Source of the DNA: Adiantum capillus-veneris
Taxonomy: Eukaryota; Streptophyta; Polypodiopsida; Polypodiales; Pteridaceae
NCBI GenBank assembly: GCA_014529385.2
Contig: CM043945.1
Span: forward strand, 97,256,612-97,320,611
Length of the DNA: 64,000 bases
Direction of reading: 5' to 3'
Below, one piece after another: positions 31,003 to 41,720 of this stretch. Numbering within the stretch: the stretch's first letter is position 1; every line of letters starts with the position of its first letter. Both the position numbers and the translations under genes were made by a program. The notes below the pieces were generated by a model. The model ran no database searches. It was not told where the DNA came from and saw only the letters and a program-made list of their open reading frames with translations.

Positions 31003-32330
31003 ATGCGCACTAGGTCGCAAGGTCCGTCTGACCGTGTGGTTCCAATTGTAGGAAGACGTCGGAGGAGAGGCGGTTTAGATGAATTTGTTTTTTCTTCACC
31101 GCAGATTGAGGAATCTGTATCTCCATCACCAAGCCCGGTGCGTGGTAGGCAGTTGCGGCGAGCGAGACGTACTCCACGCAGTCAGTCATGTCCTCTTGTC
31201 GTACGTTCATCCTCACCCACACAGGTTGCTCCACCACCGTCTGCGGTAAGCAGTCCGGGGGTATCTCCGCCACTGTCTCCACCTCCTAGAGCTCGTCAAC
31301 TTTTTTCGGGAGGAGGAGGAACAGTTGGGCAAGGGGTAATGGGTCATCCTCAGATTAAGTATAGTTGGTTTCGAGGTCTTTCGAGTGAAGACCCTGATGC
31401 ACATTTGCGCCAATTCAATAAAGCTTATGGATTGAATCATCCTGGGGTGGTGATTCCTCTCCATCAACAATCAGTGTTTGAATCTACACTCTTAGGGAAA
31501 GCTGCGAAATGGTTGTCCGAATACCCTGATGGTCATTTCCAGACGTATGTTGGCAAATCCATAGCGTTTCTACGAAGGTTTTGAACGGAAAAGACAGTCC
31601 CTTAACATTTGGAGAAGCTTCAAACGCTCCGGCAGAAGTCATTGCCAGTGGAGGATTACGCTGCAAAATTTCGGATGCTTTTGCAGAGGGTACCTCAGGC
31701 ACAAAGGGCGGCAGCCGAAGTGCTGAATGATTATTTTTTGCGGGGGCTCAACAAGGATCCCAGAACGGCTATGGCAACAGTGGATAAGGTAACTACTCCA
31801 CTGGATAATGTAATCGCTAGGGCTGTAGTAGCAGGAGAGGCTTTAGAGGATACGGAATCTCCAAAGAAGTCAAAGAAAAAAGACAGGAAGAAATCTCATC
31901 GCAAGTTGCAAGACAATGGCAGTGATAGTTCCGAGTCGGAATCCGCAGTATCAGATTCTTCGGACTCAGACAACAGCGATTCGGGAAAAGAATCAGAAGA
32001 GACACCGCGGAAAAATCCCAGCGTCACGGGAAAGGTGTTTCATCCGGATCGTCAGAATCGGTTGCGGTGTGCGCAATGAATCAGAAGTGGTGTGCGATTT
32101 GCACGACCAATACTCATAATACAGTGGAATGTTATTTCAATGGCCGGGGTCGTCGGAGTTGAGGGGACTCTTCTACCTAGCAACAACACATCAGAGACGC
32201 CTGTGCAAGGTCAAGCAGGAGGACGGGGTCAAGGGGGAGGACAAGGTAGTGGAAGAGGTGGCTGAGATCCTAATCGCCCTAAGACATGCCTTTTCTGTTT
32301 GGGGGATAGACACTGGCGATCTGAGTGTAC
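31003..32330 (+). pseudogene. gag: Gag of the full-length Ty3 element
   Basis: One frame runs from 31003 to 32079 with only a TGA (31582) and a TAA (about 31603) inside. It has a basic N-terminus, a Ser/Pro-rich segment (about residues 30-110), a capsid-like region and a Ser/Asp-rich acidic stretch near 31920-32000. After a shift, two CCHC zinc knuckles follow at 32091-32132 and 32287-32328 (Cys-x2-Cys-x4-His-x4-Cys), separated by a Gly/Gln/Arg-rich linker. Gag packages element RNA. The first codon near 31003 may not be the true start, since it follows the primer-binding site by only about 30 bases. Confidence 0.75.
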
Positions 32331-33745
32331 TGAAGATATGGAATACGATCGGAAAAAGCAGGAACGCGCTGCAGGGAAACAGCCTAGTGTGGCTATGGTT
32401 CAGATTGAAGGACTGGAGGAGTCTGATCCAGTGGTTTCATTAATCACGCGATCGGGTATAAATGTGGTTCCAACTCCCGATGTGAAGATTTCGGATTGGA
32501 CAGCTCAGGAAGAAGTGCGCAAAAAAAATGTGTCCTGGTTGCCACAATCCACACTCCGGTGCAGTCAGCGGGACCATCGACTGTGGGCCTGGAAATAAAG
32601 GAAGGAAAAGTTGGAAATAAGGATGATATTAAAGAACAGGAGGATTGGAATTTAGTTTGGAAAGAGGTCCCCACGTCACCAATTCAAGTACCTTTGGGTT
32701 CATTGCTGAAATTGGTCCCGAATTTCCATAATGCATTGCTACGACAAACGACCACTGAGCTAAGGGGAGTCACCATTGGGAAAGTTGAAAGCGAGGAGGA
32801 TGATTCATCCCCGTTGCCGGCGCGAATAGGATCATGGATACCCGCATTCCGGAGCTTTCAGTTCGATACCATGGAACATACATTAACAAGGTACTATTGG
32901 ATGGTGGAGCGGAAGTAAACATTATCACCCAAGCAGCTTGTGAGCGTTTTGGTCTCAGTGATTGGGAGCCTGCACCCTTTGTAGTCCGCATGGCAGATCA
33001 AAGAAGAGTGCAACCAGTGGGTTTACTTCGGGGCATTGTTTTGGATGTGGCGGGCTTATCCTTTGTTGTTTCCTTAGTAGTCTTGAATATTGAAGATCAT
33101 AATCAGGATTATCACATTATCCTGGGGAGACCCTGGTTATGACAAGCGAGGGTAAAGCATAATTGGGAAGCAAATATGCTTACCATGAAAAAGGGTAAAA
33201 GGAAAGTGTGAGTGATGTTGGGAACATGCAGACAGCCAGTTTAGGCAGCATGGCCGGTGATAGCAGAAACAGTTAATATGGTGGAAGGATTAGAAGAGGA
33301 TGAAGAGGAACAATTTCTCAAAGCTAATCCAGATTTGGTTTCTTTATATCTTGTGGATATTTCTCTGATTCCGAAAGGGAATTCGGTGGGGGTTTCAAGA
33401 ACTCCAGCAGGAATAGGGGAGCAACAACAGGTGCTTCCAAGTCCTGAATCATTGGAGGACGTGATTCAGCAAGAACGAGCGTTTGAGGCGCAAATGGGAA
33501 AAATTACAAGGGTTAAAGAAGATGAATTAGAGAAGGTTTTTCTTGGGGAGCAAGCAGAGTCGCAGCCCATATACATTAATAAGCAGTTGGAGGCAAGTTT
33601 TAGAGATGATTTGATCAAGTTACTGACAGAGTTTAAGGATGTTTTTGCATGGGAATATGCGGATATGCAGGGATTGGATCCTAAGTTTTATCAACATACG
33701 ATCAATCTGAAACCGGATGCGGTGTCAGTGAAGCAGCACTCATAA
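32331..33745 (+). pseudogene. Retropepsin-like protease region
   Basis: The segment at 32834-33142 contains Leu-Leu-Asp-Gly-Gly-Ala-Glu-Val-Asn-Ile-Ile-Thr and later Ile-Ile-Leu-Gly-Arg-Pro-Trp, the two conserved blocks of plant Ty3 proteases (Asp-Gly-Gly in place of Asp-Thr/Ser-Gly). A TGA follows at 33140, but coding-like sequence continues as an acidic linker (33257-33745) leading into reverse transcriptase. Protease cuts the Gag-Pol precursor. Confidence 0.75.
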
Positions 33746-33748
33746 AGG

Positions 33749-34477
33749 ATGAATCTGAATGTGGCAAAGCAAGTTAAGATGGAAATTGATCGCCTGTTAG
33801 AAGTGGGTTTTATTACCCCTATTGATAATCCGGAGTGGATTTCTCCAATTGTGGTAGTACCAAAGAAAAATAAGCAAATCCAAATTTGTGTGGATTACCG
33901 GAAATTGAATGCAGCTACTGTTCCAGATCCTTTTCCTCTTCCATTTTTGGATTCCATTTTGGATGATGTAGCAGGACATGAGATGTATACTTTTTTGGAT
34001 GGATTTAGTGGATATAATCAAATTCGAATGGCATTGCAGGATCAGCCAAAAACAACTTTTATTACCGCATGGGGTGTGTTTGCCTGCACAGTGATGTGGT
34101 TTGGATTGCGGAATGCACCTTCCACTTTTCAAAGAGATATGTTTCAAATTTTTGGTCCTTATTTGACGGATTTTATGAGATTTTTTTTGGATGATCTCAG
34201 TGTTTTTGGAGCGCAATTGGAGCATTTGAAGCAATTACGGTTATGCTTTATGAAATGCAGAGAGGTGAAATTCGGTTTGAATCCTTTAAAGTGTGCATGT
34301 GTTGTTCGCAGTGGCAGGCTATTGGGGCATATAATTTCTGAAGATGGTATTTCTGTGGAACCGGATAAAATTGCCGCAATTATGGAAGCGCCTCCACCGC
34401 GGAACCAGAAACAGTGCAAGATTTTCCTGGGTCAAGCTCGTTGGCATGGGGGGCATTTGCGGTTTGTCGCACATTAA
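33749..34477 (+). pseudogene. Reverse transcriptase of the full-length Ty3 element
   Basis: An open stretch of 242 codons carries the expected blocks: Ser-Pro-Ile-Val-Val-Val-Pro-Lys-Lys, Cys-Val-Asp-Tyr-Arg-x-Leu-Asn, Phe-Leu-Asp-Gly-Phe-Ser-Gly-Tyr-Asn-Gln, Phe-Gly-Leu-Arg-Asn-Ala-Pro-Ser-Thr-Phe-Gln and the catalytic Phe-Leu-Asp-Asp. The aspartates are intact. A TAA upstream (33743-33745) separates it from the protease linker and a TAA at 34475 ends it before RNase H. Both can be explained by C-to-T changes in Gln codons. It would copy element RNA into DNA. Confidence 0.9.
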
Positions 34478-35186
34478 GCAATCCCGATTACTCAGGCAGC
34501 TCATGCTATAGATTTTGAATGGACACAGGAATGTGACTTGGCTTTTCGGAGATTAAAACTTCAGCTATCCAAAGCTCCGATTATGCTTGCACCGATATTG
34601 GGGTCAGGATTTTCATGTGTTTGTGGATGCTTCGGATCGAGCTATTGGCAGTGTGCTGATGCAGGAACAAAGTCAAGGATGGTTCCGACCTGTCTATTAT
34701 GCTAGTAGACGATTATCATCCGCAGAAAGAAATTATTCAGTAACCGAAAGGGAATGTTTAGGGATGATTTATTCAGTGAATAAATTCCGTCACTATTTGT
34801 TGGGCCGACAGTTTTTCTTCCATGTGGACCGTTTGGCTCTTTTATACCTAGTAAGGCAACAGAATTTGACGGGAAGATTGGCCAGATGGGTGCTTTTGCT
34901 ATAGGAATTTGACTTTGAGGTCATACATCGGCCAAGGGCTCAGCATGCGGTGGCTGACTACCTATCCAGGTTAGATTCCGGAGAGTCGCCGACGGGTGTA
35001 GCTGATGAATTTCCGGATGCATCTCTGTTTCTAATAGGAGTAGCTGCAGAGGATATCACAGTTCCGCAACAGGCAAGGGTCATTCCTAGCATCCCATGGA
35101 CATGGTATGAGGAGATGTTTCATTTTCTTGACAGGCGAAATGCCTTCTTTCTTGTCCAGCCATCAGAGGAAACGTATGGCTATTAG
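34478..35186 (+). pseudogene. RNase H domain and linker
   Basis: Coding sequence resumes in the segment 34587-34904 with Phe-Val-Asp-Ala-Ser-Asp-x-Ala-Ile-Gly, Thr-Glu-Arg-Glu-Cys-Leu and Phe-His-Val-Asp blocks of Ty3 RNase H. A TAG at about 34902 and shifts break it. The following segment has His-Ala-Val-Ala-Asp-Tyr-Leu-Ser-Arg, the usual end of the domain, and a linker to integrase. The role is removal of RNA from the RNA-DNA hybrid. Confidence 0.85.
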
Positions 35187-36048
35187 AAGCAGGAATTTTG
35201 AGATTATTATGGGAAATCTCTATTATCGTACGGTGGAAGAGGTATTACTCAGATCTGTGCTACCACAGGAGCAGGAAGCAGTATTAGAGGAAGTCCATAC
35301 TGGTATTGCAGGAGGTCACTTTGCAGCATTAATCACAGCTCGAAAGGTTCTCCAATCTGGATTATGGTGGCCCACATTGTTTCAGGATGCGAGAAAGTAT
35401 GTGCAACAGTGCGATGTGTGTCAGCGGTTGGGGCAACCTACCAAACGGTCCAGAATGCCTTTTCAGCCAGTTCTGCCCTTGGAGCCTTTTCAAAAGTGGG
35501 GTTTGGATTTTGTTGGTCCTTTTAAACCAGTGGCAGCTCACACAAGAAATAAGTATATATTGACAGCCACGGATTACGCTACCAAATGGGTGGAGGCATG
35601 GCCTTTGAGAGATAACACTGCAGTTTCTGTGGTGGTGGGATGCTTATATAAGAATATCTTTTCTAGATATGGCTACCCTATTGAGCTGGTTAGTGACAGG
35701 GGAAGTCATTTTTTGAATAAGGTGATGGAGAGAATGCTACGGTTTTATTTTGTATTACACAGGAAATCTTCTCCATATTATCCTCAGGCGAATGGGAAAG
35801 CAGAATCAACTAATAAGCAATTGATTCGGATTTTAACAAAGTTGGTGAATATGCATCGAAGGGATTGGGATGTGAAACTTCCTTCCGCCTTATGGGCCTA
35901 TCGGACAGCTTATAAAGTGGCAACAGGATTGACTCCTTTTAAGTTAGCCTTTGGCATGGAGGCAATCACCGTGGTGGAGCATGTGATCCCGAGTTTGCGG
36001 ATGCTGATTGCGGATCGGCTTCTTTGGGAGGATTCTGTGATTTATTGA
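35107..36048 (+). CDS. Integrase of the full-length Ty3 element
   Basis: The open stretch has the zinc-binding His-x-x-His-Cys-x-x-Cys domain (His pair about 35300-35325, Cys-Asp-Val-Cys near 35410-35420). The catalytic core follows with Asp in Leu-Asp-Phe-Val-Gly-Pro, Asp in Val-Ser-Asp-Arg-Gly and Glu in Gly-Lys-Ala-Glu-Ser-Thr. All three acidic residues are intact. Its C-terminal part continues in another frame from 36102 with a Trp-Ser-Gly-Pro-Phe block. It would insert element DNA into the genome. The stretch is open but part of a broken Pol. Confidence 0.85.
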   Translation: MRRCFIFLTGEMPSFLSSHQRKRMAIRSRNFEIIMGNLYYRTVEEVLLRSVLPQEQEAVLEEVHTGIAGGHFAALITARKVLQSGLWWPTLFQDARKYVQQCDVCQRLGQPTKRSRMPFQPVLPLEPFQKWGLDFVGPFKPVAAHTRNKYILTATDYATKWVEAWPLRDNTAVSVVVGCLYKNIFSRYGYPIELVSDRGSHFLNKVMERMLRFYFVLHRKSSPYYPQANGKAESTNKQLIRILTKLVNMHRRDWDVKLPSALWAYRTAYKVATGLTPFKLAFGMEAITVVEHVIPSLRMLIADRLLWEDSVIY

Positions 36049-36101
36049 TTGGATGTTTTGCAGGAACTGGACGAAGAGCAGATGAATAGCTTTGCGGTGC
36101 T

Positions 36102-36650
36102 GTGGATCTGCAGTCTAGGCGGAAAAAATGGCTGGATCGCCCGAAAGCACGGCAATTTGTTCGGGGACAGCTGGTCCTGGTCTTCAATTCCCGCCTCGGG
36201 AAGATGCCGGGGAAGCTTAAATTATGGTGGTCAGGACCATTCTGGATTTTTCAAGCATGCGGGCCCATCTCTTTTTATTTGGCGGATTTATGGGGGGAGG
36301 TTATTTCTGTGCCGGTTGATGGTTTTAGACTGCGCCATTATGTTTCACCTACCACGATTCAGTGCCCCTTTGCTGTGGTACAAGAGCCGGAAGCCGTCCT
36401 AATCATGATTGGGGATTCTTTTGCATGCAATCTTGGAAAGCGGGAAAGGATCTATGATGGTTGCGACACCGTGGATCGCCCTATTTTGGGAACTCATTGT
36501 GGAAAGGTTACTACTACATGCAGACGATTCTTATTGTGTTTCTCTTGTTTAGTGTGTCGTGCGCTCTTAGTTCTATACTCTCCGATCCTTCATCTCATCG
36601 CCGCCATGACAGCTTCTCTCCTGCAATGTATTCCTTTCACTCCTATACAG
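36102..36650 (+). pseudogene. Integrase C-terminal end and hydrophobic spacer
   Basis: About 110 codons carry the usual basic C-terminal segment and end with a Phe-Arg-Leu-Arg-His-Tyr block (near 36318-36338). Then come about 75 codons of Cys/Leu-rich hydrophobic sequence (about 36495-36605). The frame runs into TAG at 36651 and the same frame continues as the accessory ORF. The hydrophobic part could be chance translation of a spacer. Confidence 0.5.
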
Positions 36651-36653
36651 TAG

Positions 36654-38468
36654 CTAGCGCTTCGACGAGTGGACGCATGGCTACAAGACTTGCGGCTGCG
36701 TGTGTTTGCCAACTTGGATTGGCAAGGGATCCCAGTTCACCCGCAGGCAGTAGGTTTGATTGAGAAACTCGTTGCTGCTGGCGATATGGTGGTGCTGAAT
36801 AATCAACAGATTCAGTTGACAACAGAAAGGGTCTCCAGGTGTTGCTGTTTGCCCAACGATGGCGTGGTGCGCGCCTCTCATGTGATCCCTACGGCAGATG
36901 TAGAGCAAGAATTTGGTTTGAAAGTAAAAGGAGAGTATAAGCTTTCAGGGTTGTCAGATGTAGCAACCAGGGATGCGTATCGATGGTTTCTCGAGGCGAT
37001 TTGGCTACAAGCCAAAACCTATACCATTTCGACCCGAGCAAGAAATGTTTTGCATTCGGCCAACTTTGGGCCAGTAGCTTGGGCAGCGGTTGTCAGAGAA
37101 CGACTGCTGGCGGAGTGCCAAAGAGTGATGGCACAGTTGGGGAGGAATACCCCAACCAATACAAAAGTTGGCCAACTGCTCACATTGATTTTTCCTTTAA
37201 GAGAAGTTTTTTCTCTCGCCCTGCGTCCTCTCTGCCACTTTGAAGATGATCGCTTGGTGGTCCAAGGGACTGTTGTTCCTCTGTCGCAAACGCAAGGTTT
37301 GGCAGTGCCGGCTGAGAGGAAAACACCGCAGCAGCATGTGGGCACTGGGGATTTTCCTGGTCCATCGACAGCAATGGTATCCTCTGGAGCCCAAGAGATG
37401 GCCACTGCAGGTGTAGGATCAGCAAGCCGCAAGCGCGGCAGGGAGGAACAACAATTTTCTACACCACCTCCGGCGACGCCATCTCTTCTTTCGGAGGATT
37501 CTGCGGTGGCTCGCTGGCGCCGCCGAATGCAGGAGAGAGTGGGAAGTGCTACTCCGCTGAGGACGGGCTCTCCGGTTGTGGATGTTCCCACTCAATCGGA
37601 AACTTCTGGCACTACCAATGCGGCTGCCTTGATGGGAGGTACTCTTCCCGCAGCGCTACCTTGGGAGGCTACGGCAGAAACCCCCGCTGACCAATTGCAA
37701 GCATGTGGCACTTTTTTTAGCAGACTTGCAAAGTCTATTCATGCGGCCTGGCCAGCCCCTGCCACAGAGGGAAGAGTCAATGAGCTGGAAGCACAGGTAG
37801 CGGCCTTGCAGACTCGCATTGCCAAGTTTTCCACTCAAAATGAAGAGCTGACTACAACAAGTCGCCAACAAGGGGTAGAAATACAAATGTTACGAGGGGC
37901 TAATTCTGAGTTTGTGGCCTCTATTCAACAAGAACTTCTTCAGTTGAGAACGCATCATAGCCTGGCCTCATACTTAGCCTCGCACCCTGGTGATGTAATG
38001 ATCAATATGTTTGACTTGGATGCGTTGGTTGTGGAGATGCAAGAAGATCTCCGTGTTTTTATGGATAATCAACTACAAAGCTGGAGTGCACACTTAGCTG
38101 TTGAGGTGAGACCACAGCCACCCACTCAGCAGGTTGTGGTGCAACACCCCGAGTCATCCAACACTGATAGAGGTAACAGTGTTGTTCCCGAGGGTTTTGA
38201 TGTTGTTGATTGGGCACAAGCTACAGAGGACTGTGTTGAAGCCCAGGCTCATGTATCTCATTTGCAAAAAATGATTCTTCGATTTCGTAAGGAGCGGCAC
38301 AGGGTCTATTTTTGGGTGGAGACCTTAGCTCATTCTTTTTCTCTTAGTCTACCACCTTGCCCTCCATTTTGGTCTGCTCTTAATAGATACCTTTCTCGCT
38401 ATTATCCTTTGCATACACCTCTTGCTCCTCTGCCACAGGCGCCTCAATCTATTTCCTTGCCAACGTAG
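36654..38468 (+). CDS. Accessory ORF of the Ty3 element, unknown function
   Basis: About 604 codons lie open between integrase and the 3' LTR. No ATG lies near the left end: the first in-frame ATG is at about 36786, while an ATG at 36606 is separated only by TAG 36651. The N-terminal 200 residues are globular, with aromatic and Leu-rich blocks. Residues about 230-330 are low-complexity Ser/Thr/Pro with a Lys-Arg-Gly-Arg cluster. Residues about 365-425 have a Leu heptad pattern suggesting a coiled coil. After TAG 38466 the frame continues with coding-like sequence to TAG 38628. Some plant Tat-type Ty3 elements carry extra ORFs here; I recognise no domain. Confidence 0.7.
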   Translation, partial: LALRRVDAWLQDLRLRVFANLDWQGIPVHPQAVGLIEKLVAAGDMVVLNNQQIQLTTERVSRCCCLPNDGVVRASHVIPTADVEQEFGLKVKGEYKLSGLSDVATRDAYRWFLEAIWLQAKTYTISTRARNVLHSANFGPVAWAAVVRERLLAECQRVMAQLGRNTPTNTKVGQLLTLIFPLREVFSLALRPLCHFEDDRLVVQGTVVPLSQTQGLAVPAERKTPQQHVGTGDFPGPSTAMVSSGAQEMATAGVGSASRKRGREEQQFSTPPPATPSLLSEDSAVARWRRRMQERVGSATPLRTGSPVVDVPTQSETSGTTNAAALMGGTLPAALPWEATAETPADQLQACGTFFSRLAKSIHAAWPAPATEGRVNELEAQVAALQTRIAKFSTQNEELTTTSRQQGVEIQMLRGANSEFVASIQQELLQLRTHHSLASYLASHPGDVMINMFDLDALVVEMQEDLRVFMDNQLQSWSAHLAVEVRPQPPTQQVVVQHPESSNTDRGNSVVPEGFDVVDWAQATEDCVEAQAHVSHLQKMILRFRKERHRVYFWVETLAHSFSLSLPPCPPFWSALNRYLSRYYPLHTPLAPLPQAPQSISLPT

Positions 38469-38673
38469 TTTATTCCTCGGGCCCCCTGGCCGGAACATAT
38501 TGAGATAGATCCACGTCTTTTGGACGAGGTCTATCGGGCACATACTGCAAATTTTAGAGGCTTTGGCTACATTGATATTTCCTCTTCACTAGAGCAGGTT
38601 GCAAATCAACAACCGGAACCTTCCAACTAGAGGGGCTGAGTGTAGGTTCGCGCAATCCATCGTGCGTGCCAGG
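38469..38673 (+). other. Possible C-terminal extension of the accessory ORF and lead-in to the 3' LTR
   Basis: In the same frame as the accessory ORF, 38469-38627 is open and looks coding (mixed composition with Arg-Ala-Pro-Trp-Pro and Ile-Asp-Pro-Arg-Leu phrases) and ends at TAG 38628. AGAGGGGCTGAG at 38631-38642 is purine-rich but lies 32 bases before the LTR, so the polypurine tract is uncertain. Confidence 0.45.
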
Positions 38674-39065
38674 TGTTACGGCATTAGCCGCACATGCGGT
38701 CCTGCGGAGGTCTAGAAACTGCGGATCAGGAGTATGCGGTATGTGGCGGCCGTAGCAGTAGTTCTTCACAGGATATCATGGGACAGGAGTGTGTGCACCG
38801 CTCCCGATCTGTGCTAGAGCAGCGATTGTATATGGAGGGGCATATCTGTCTTTTGATGTAACTTAACCAATCTCTATGATATTCATGGCATCTACTGTTG
38901 TAACTCTGTGTCTGGATTACACATGAATGAAGCAAGAGGTGTTTTGGGCTTGTGTACTGTGTACTTCCTTCTCTTGTCATTCTATATGTTGATGTTCATA
39001 TAATGTAGTTACGGGTAATCATTCCCGTAATGCCTATTGCTCTTGTGCGGGCAATAGCCATTACA
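38674..39065 (+). repeat. 3' LTR of the full-length Ty3 element
   Basis: Same length as the 5' LTR with scattered, mostly transition differences. Confidence 0.92.
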
Positions 39066-39140
39066 ATGCGCTCTCCGAAAGCTTTTGTGGCAGATACCTC
39101 TACGTAGCTCCCATCACCGCTCTCTTGTAGCAAAGCAAGA

Positions 39141-39201
39141 AGCCTTTCGACAGCCCCTAATTGATTTTAAACCACGGTGAGAAGCTCTAAACTCCATAGC
39201 C

Positions 39202-39262
<61 letters not shown>

Positions 39263-40065
39263 GTCGTTTTTTTGAGTAGTCACCCTTTCGGTGATTGTTT
39301 TTTCGCATACAAGTGCATGTATGGATCCACCGAGTACATACAAAGTTGCCCTATGATTATTTCATGATGTTTAACACGTTGATTTATGCACATGATGCGT
39401 TTATGGTCATGTGCGTGCATAAAAAGCGCTTTTTGGTTCACGTCATAGAGGCGATAGGAATAGTGTTTTGGTCATAAACCATAAATCATTATGAATCAGC
39501 CCGAACCCTTTACACCAAAGATAAAACGCATAATTTAGAACATTTTCTCTCTTTGGTGTCTTGTGAAAAACACGCACGAGCTAAGAGATTTGGTCAAAAA
39601 ACAGCTTGCTGCCCACTGCACTAACCAAATTTTTTGACTCCAGACTCCTTGGAGAACCACTATATAGATTCACCGGATGGACAAACTCACTTAACTGATT
39701 GAAAAGCTTCATGAAAATTAATGATAAATGAATTTAGGTCTCCGTTATCACCTTGAAAATGCAAGTTATTAATCGCTCTATAACCGGTTTTACCTACATG
39801 CGTAGGGGGGGTACCATATGACGTGTGAGTTGACCAAGCTGTTTCAATATGTTTTATGGTTTGTTTTGATGAGTTTACTTCAATCATTAGATGGCCATAA
39901 ACTTACGTTGGAGTATGCCACATAGGCAGATATGAATAAAGTGGCTTTCTTTTAGGGTTACCATTTGTTGTGTGAGTACCATATGGGTGAAGTGATGTGA
40001 TAGAGTGATAGTCTATATTATGGAGTTGAACTTGATGCATTGTTTTGAGGCCAAATACTTTCAAT
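39141..40065 (+). repeat. Dispersed 1-kb repeat, copy 2
   Basis: Homologous to 8956-9955 in the same orientation. It contains a (CT)n run at about 39206-39260 but no GT run. The first copy has about 60-80 extra bases, notably near 9660-9680 and 9780. No ORF is shared between the copies. Confidence 0.75.
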
Positions 40066-40449
40066 TGCATGTTTTGCATACTCCCAAAATGCCAAAAATT
40101 TGTTTTTTGCATATGTGTGAAGTTATAGTTTATGGTTGTCCTAAAGGTCGCAGCTATTTTGCATCATGTTTATGGTGATGTAATGTTATCATATGATATA
40201 TGGGAACTCATGGATTGATATGGATGCCTCTTATGCATGGTTGTGATTGCTTTCCACCTTCCTAGGTCAAAACTAGCTCTATGTGCTAGGGAGGTGAAGT
40301 GCAAGTGGATGCATCAACTTGCATGGTTGGATGTGGTCAAAATTGGACTTTTATATCATGATTAGTTTCTATTCAGACTCTTTTTATGCATGAAAGTATC
40401 ACATCTTAAGGGTCATATGTGTGTAGACTCCGATTGGTTGTAGGGGATG
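40066..40449. other. Unassigned stretch, possibly the 5' part of the LINE
   Basis: No ORF over 60 codons and no recognisable motif. It may be LINE 5' sequence or unrelated. Confidence 0.4.
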
Positions 40450-41720
40450 TGTCAAACTCCAAGTGTGGGAGTTGGTTCAGTGTGATTATGATTCATGGTC
40501 AAAGGCTGAGATTCCCTTATGGATTATGGTTGATATTCTATGGTGTAAGCCGGTGTGGGATCATAAACGGGAACATACCAATGATATGCATGGAAGAGGG
40601 GGAGCAGCCCTGGGTATATTTGAAAAATATGGTAACTTGGAGCTTCAGACTCACCATTCACAAAGGGGTATTGGGTTGTTGTCTCTAGACAGCCCTTTTA
40701 ATTACACTTTGATCTCCCTGTACGTTTCAAACTCCACTATAAAAAGGGCTAAAGTTTGAGAAAAACTCTCTAGCTTCCCTGGTCCTTGTATATGTGCAAG
40801 AGACTTTAATATGGTTGTTGAGAATGCTCATGAAGAGTGGAAACAACTTTGTCAAATGGTTAGTGGAGGGGAATAATGAGTGGGATCAGGCTATGGACAA
40901 GATAAAAAATTTGGATATTTTTTATGGTACAGGTTTGGCATGGAGCAACAAACAGTGTGGTGACTATTAAAGAGGGGCTAGGCTAGACAAGGTGTATATG
41001 AGTTCAGACCTCTTGCAATATTACACGCAGTTAAGCAATGTCAAGGACAACTCTCTTTTATTTCCTGATCATGCTCTTGTTGTATTAGAACTGCAAAAAG
41101 ATGAATGTATGTATAAGGCGGGCTGGATTCATCTTGATCGGTCTCTATTTTCAATTGAAATTGATAAGGAGAAGGTTAAATAAAAAATTTCCCCTTCCTT
41201 TAACAAGCATACTTCAGCTTTTAAGGCCTAGGATCAAGCTGTCAGAGAGACTCAAAAGTTGTTGACTATATATACAAGGAAAACTAGAGACATTAGAAAC
41301 AACAGAAGGATGATAATTAGGCAACATATTGAAAATGTAGAAAATAGATGTCATCCTAGTAATCCTCCCACTCCCCCTTTGTTGGATCTTAAAGCAAAAC
41401 TTAGAGAGGAAGATCTTCTACTTGCTAAATCCTTAATCCTTTGGACAAGAGAATTTTGGGCTAGAAAATAGATACACCTGATAGAAATATGTTCAACCTT
41501 CTCCAGAAAAAGAAAGTAAAGGATTTTATTCCTTTGTTGAGGAACAAGGAATGGAAAAATAAAGTTGCTAAGGACTTATATTTTGATATTTTTTCTTCCC
41601 TTTCCAAAAGAAGGGCTGACCACATTACAACTAGAGACACTATATCCAGAACAAGAAAAAAAGTGTTTCTAAGCATGTAGCAAAAATGTCGGATCAACCA
41701 TCCTTAGGGGGGATATTGTC
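40450..41720 (+). mobile_element. L1-type LINE, 5' half of ORF2 (endonuclease and linker)
   Basis: From about 40590 the translation matches an APE-type LINE endonuclease: Gly-Gly-Ala-Ala-Leu-Gly, Gly-Ile-Gly-Leu-Leu-Ser, Leu-Ile-Ser-Leu-Tyr-Val-Ser-Asn, Asp-Phe-Asn-Met-Val (near 40805-40820), Arg-Leu-Asp-Lys-Val-Tyr (near 40980-41000) and Pro-Asp-His-Ala (near 41064-41075). A Lys/Arg-rich linker continues to about 41700. Several stops and shifts show it is inactive. It ends where LTR A begins; the reverse transcriptase resumes at 50937. Confidence 0.75.

Larger units (their letters stand above)
30567..39065 (+). mobile_element. Full-length Ty3/gypsy element with accessory ORF
   Basis: Two 392-base LTRs (30567-30958 and 38674-39065) begin TGTTACGGCATTAG and end CAATAGCCATTACA. 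The flanks atgtg (30562-30566) and atgcg (39066-39070) fit a 5-bp target-site duplication with one C/T change. The interior encodes gag, protease, reverse transcriptase, RNase H and integrase in the Ty3 order, then a 2-kb open accessory ORF before the 3' LTR. Several nonsense codons, mostly explained by C-to-T, interrupt gag and pol, so this copy is probably inactive. Confidence 0.92.

Noticed and set aside
36495-36605. Hydrophobic Cys/Leu-rich segment as an envelope transmembrane region
   Set aside because: It is short, lies in a spacer between integrase and the accessory ORF, and no signal peptide or surface-protein features accompany it.
37019-37591. 190-codon minus-strand ORF opposite the accessory ORF
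   Set aside because: The plus-strand frame is three times longer and continues beyond it on both sides; the minus ORF looks like a shadow.
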